From contig NZ_QUHC01000001.1 in the NCBI RefSeq assembly GCF_003479425.1, positions 372,001-436,000 on the forward strand: DNA of 64,000 nucleotides, given 5' to 3'. This document shows positions 62,107-64,000 of this stretch, in pieces. The notes under the pieces are model-generated. The model worked only from the letters and a program-made list of their open reading frames with translations, ran no database searches and was not told where the DNA came from. Positions within the stretch are counted from its first letter, which is position 1, and the number at the start of each line of letters is the position of its first letter. A program made the position numbers and the translations under genes. This DNA comes from Odoribacter sp. AF15-53. GTDB lineage: Bacteria > Bacteroidota > Bacteroidia > Bacteroidales > Marinifilaceae.

Positions 62107-64000
62107 TTAATTAAAGATGTAACGAATTCCGATTTGTAATTGCCAGCAATTATCGGATGATAGACCTGATTCGAATGTTTTGTAGGGTAGAATATCCTTT
62201 CCGTTCTTTTTTATGGTACTCATCGTGTAAACAGGTTCTCCGGTTTCATTTATTTCTTTGAGTTTAAGTAATACGCCGTTATTCCCTCCGGTAGCAACTT
62301 TTGTCACCCCCCAGGAATTGTTTAGTAAATTGGCAAGATTCATGATATCCACGGACAATTGTAATGTGTTGGTGAATTTGCCTGTTTTGATTTTGAAATC
62401 TTGAATCACGCGTAGATTATAGCGATTACACCAAGGAAGAAAGGCCGCATAGCCCTCTGCATATTCTCCTTTGTGTTTTTTCAGGTAAGGATCTTGGTTC
62501 ACGAAAGCCCAGAATGCTTCTCGTTGTTCTTCTGCCGTGAAAATAATGTCTCCTACTTTTTTGTCGGCAAAATTCAATTCGTTTTTGTCTTTTGGGATGT
62601 ATATCAAATCCCAATTGGAGATACCGTCGTTATTCATATCGCCATCGTATATATACGAATAATTTCCGGCACGTTCTCCCATGTAAAAAAGAGAAACAGA
62701 GGTGGAGAAATGTTTGGCATATTTTTTCGAATAACTCACTTGAGCGATCACCCGATGCGGGGTTTGTGTATATTGGGAACGATGTAATTTCAGATAGTTG
62801 GGACCATTCACGGAAGGTTCTTGTGTCCAGGCGTTATCAACTTGATTGCTCCTGTTGTTGGTTATGGATTTTGAAATGGTATACGTGTAAGCGGCCATGA
62901 TTTCCAATCCTTCAAGAGGTTGCATGTTTACGGTTGCTGTAAAATTCGTACTGAACCCTTTACTCGTGTTTGTCATCAGGATAGCATTGGTTATATTTTC
63001 ATGATAACGTTTTTCAATGTTTCCGGGGTAGCGGTAACGATTGTCGGGACCGGTAAAACGAGTCATTCTAGAGTCATTCTCACCGATCACGTTCATATCC
63101 CGGTACACGATAGCATTCAGATCTTTCATAAAGGTTCCTTCCAGCGTGATAAGAGAATGGAAGGAGAAGGGGAATTGATAATCTATGGCCAATGAACTTT
63201 TCCATACTTGAGGGAGTTTGAAATGGCGATCAATGGTTGCGATATTATTTACCGTACCCGGTTCCGTGGGGAAATAATCGGGAAACAGGGGAGCGAGGTC
63301 CCGTAATATCTCTTCTCTGGTCCGAACATCTCCTGCTAAAGCGGCAAGCAAGGGATCTCCTGCTTTTTGGATAGAAACGGTGTTCTTTAACATTCCACTG
63401 CCTTCCTGCATCTTGGATAAAAATATCATGGGGAATCGTCCTGTAAAAATACCAGTACCCCCACGAATTTTCAGTATATTGTTGCAGAATAAATCATAAC
63501 TGAATCCCACCCGCGGAGAAAATAAAGGGGTGGATTGAGGCCAGTAAGCCGTACTTAATTTAACCCCGTTGAAAGAGTATTCTGAGATAGACGGATTCTC
63601 GTACCGTTTACTTGTATAAATCGGGATATCCATGCGAAGCCCGTAGGTGAATTTTAAATTGGGCAGGATGCTATATTCATCCTGCACGTAGGCTGAAAAC
63701 TGACGATAATTTACCTCGGCCGGGGCCCGTTTGTCATCTGAAAGTGAATAACAGAGGGCAAAGGCAACCGGGGCGGCTTTATTCACGAAATCTTCATAGT
63801 TTTTATAACGGTAGTACCCCGCACCGTAGCGTAAATAGCAATTCTTCAGGTTTTGTGATTCAAAACTGATGCCGGTAGTAATAAAATGTTTTCCGGTCTG
63901 GATCGAGAGATTATCCGTGATTGCCCATACTTTTTCAGTGATACCGTTATTCCATGCGTGTTGATCATAACCGGCATTCATAAAAGCATAGTCACTTCCG
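62107..64000 (-). CDS. Oar-like TonB-dependent receptor (5' end beyond window)
   Basis: The frame remains open to the right edge, so only the C-terminal 630 or so residues of the barrel are here. Typical landmarks are SAYVQDEYSILPNLKFTYGLRMDIP, FSPRVGFSYDLFCNNILKIRGGTGIFTGRFPMIFLS and a barrel end SDNCWQLQIGIRYIFN. This points to an Oar-type receptor with a regulatory domain at the missing N-terminus rather than SusC. No SusD gene follows; instead a small lipoprotein frame lies 5 nt downstream. The ligand is unknown. Confidence 0.9.
   Translation of the reverse strand, partial: GSDYAFMNAGYDQHAWNNGITEKVWAITDNLSIQTGKHFITTGISFESQNLKNCYLRYGAGYYRYKNYEDFVNKAAPVAFALCYSLSDDKRAPAEVNYRQFSAYVQDEYSILPNLKFTYGLRMDIPIYTSKRYENPSISEYSFNGVKLSTAYWPQSTPLFSPRVGFSYDLFCNNILKIRGGTGIFTGRFPMIFLSKMQEGSGMLKNTVSIQKAGDPLLAALAGDVRTREEILRDLAPLFPDYFPTEPGTVNNIATIDRHFKLPQVWKSSLAIDYQFPFSFHSLITLEGTFMKDLNAIVYRDMNVIGENDSRMTRFTGPDNRYRYPGNIEKRYHENITNAILMTNTSKGFSTNFTATVNMQPLEGLEIMAAYTYTISKSITNNRSNQVDNAWTQEPSVNGPNYLKLHRSQYTQTPHRVIAQVSYSKKYAKHFSTSVSLFYMGERAGNYSYIYDGDMNNDGISNWDLIYIPKDKNELNFADKKVGDIIFTAEEQREAFWAFVNQDPYLKKHKGEYAEGYAAFLPWCNRYNLRVIQDFKIKTGKFTNTLQLSVDIMNLANLLNNSWGVTKVATGGNNGVLLKLKEINETGEPVYTMSTIKKNGKDILPYKTFESGLSSDNCWQLQIGIRYIFN

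Overview
The window is a chromosomal segment from a member of the Bacteroidota, most likely a gut Odoribacteraceae of the Butyricimonas type (genus is an inference from style, not proven). Supporting signs are two SusC/SusD pairs with FecR-type anti-sigma factors, Bacteroidota promoters (TTTG, 19-20 nt, TAnnTTTG), absence of Shine-Dalgarno sites, an F-type ATPase operon that starts with atpD-atpC, and many lipoproteins.

Layout. 1-1681: 3' part of a PAS sensor histidine kinase. 2.1-12.0 kb: locus A, FecR anti-sigma, SusC, SusD, a lipoprotein resembling the Mx1 metallopeptidase family but lacking HExxH, and a large HExxH zinc metalloprotease. 12.3-14.8 kb: ettA plus a Cys-cluster protein. 14.9-19.4 kb (minus strand): S41 protease, HhH protein, AsmA-like protein. 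19.64 kb: tRNA-Lys(TTT) with a clear promoter. 19.9-34.6 kb: locus B, divergent ECF sigma factor and FecR, then FGE-fold lipoprotein, M64 peptidase with BACON-like domains, SusC, SusD, DUF4843, PKD-like lipoprotein and two thioredoxin-fold proteins, ending at a strong terminator. Loci A and B look like protein or peptide foraging systems rather than glycan systems. Locus B has a base skew unlike its flanks and sits next to the tRNA, so it may be a transferred or inverted island.

34.7-45.4 kb: Vat/CatB-type acetyltransferase, alpha/beta hydrolase, GH29 fucosidase, HTH regulator, two MATE exporters, a small charged protein, an RRM protein and 6-phosphogluconolactonase. 45.7-52.8 kb: a TonB energising operon (41-aa membrane peptide, ExbB, ExbD, ExbD, TonB, PstS-like lipoprotein, TPR protein), flanked on both sides by paralogous 130-aa exported proteins with matching promoters. 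52.9-60.0 kb: complete F1Fo ATP synthase operon. 60.1-62.0 kb: SLC13/TrkA-C permease. 62.0-64.0 kb (minus): end of an Oar-like TonB receptor followed by a 41-aa lipoprotein remnant.

The most interesting discovery is a shared leader upstream of the Vat-type acetyltransferase and of the first MATE exporter. Each leader has a 7-codon ORF encoding MK(W/A)QLCI. The Gln-Leu-Cys codons differ synonymously in all three positions. In each, a stem starts on the last base of the leader stop codon, and the structural gene begins about 156-160 nt downstream. This looks like a ribosome-sensing attenuator shared by two resistance-type genes. Other unexplained structure includes dispersed intergenic repeats, one of which shows a compensatory stem change, and 11-bp tandem repeats.
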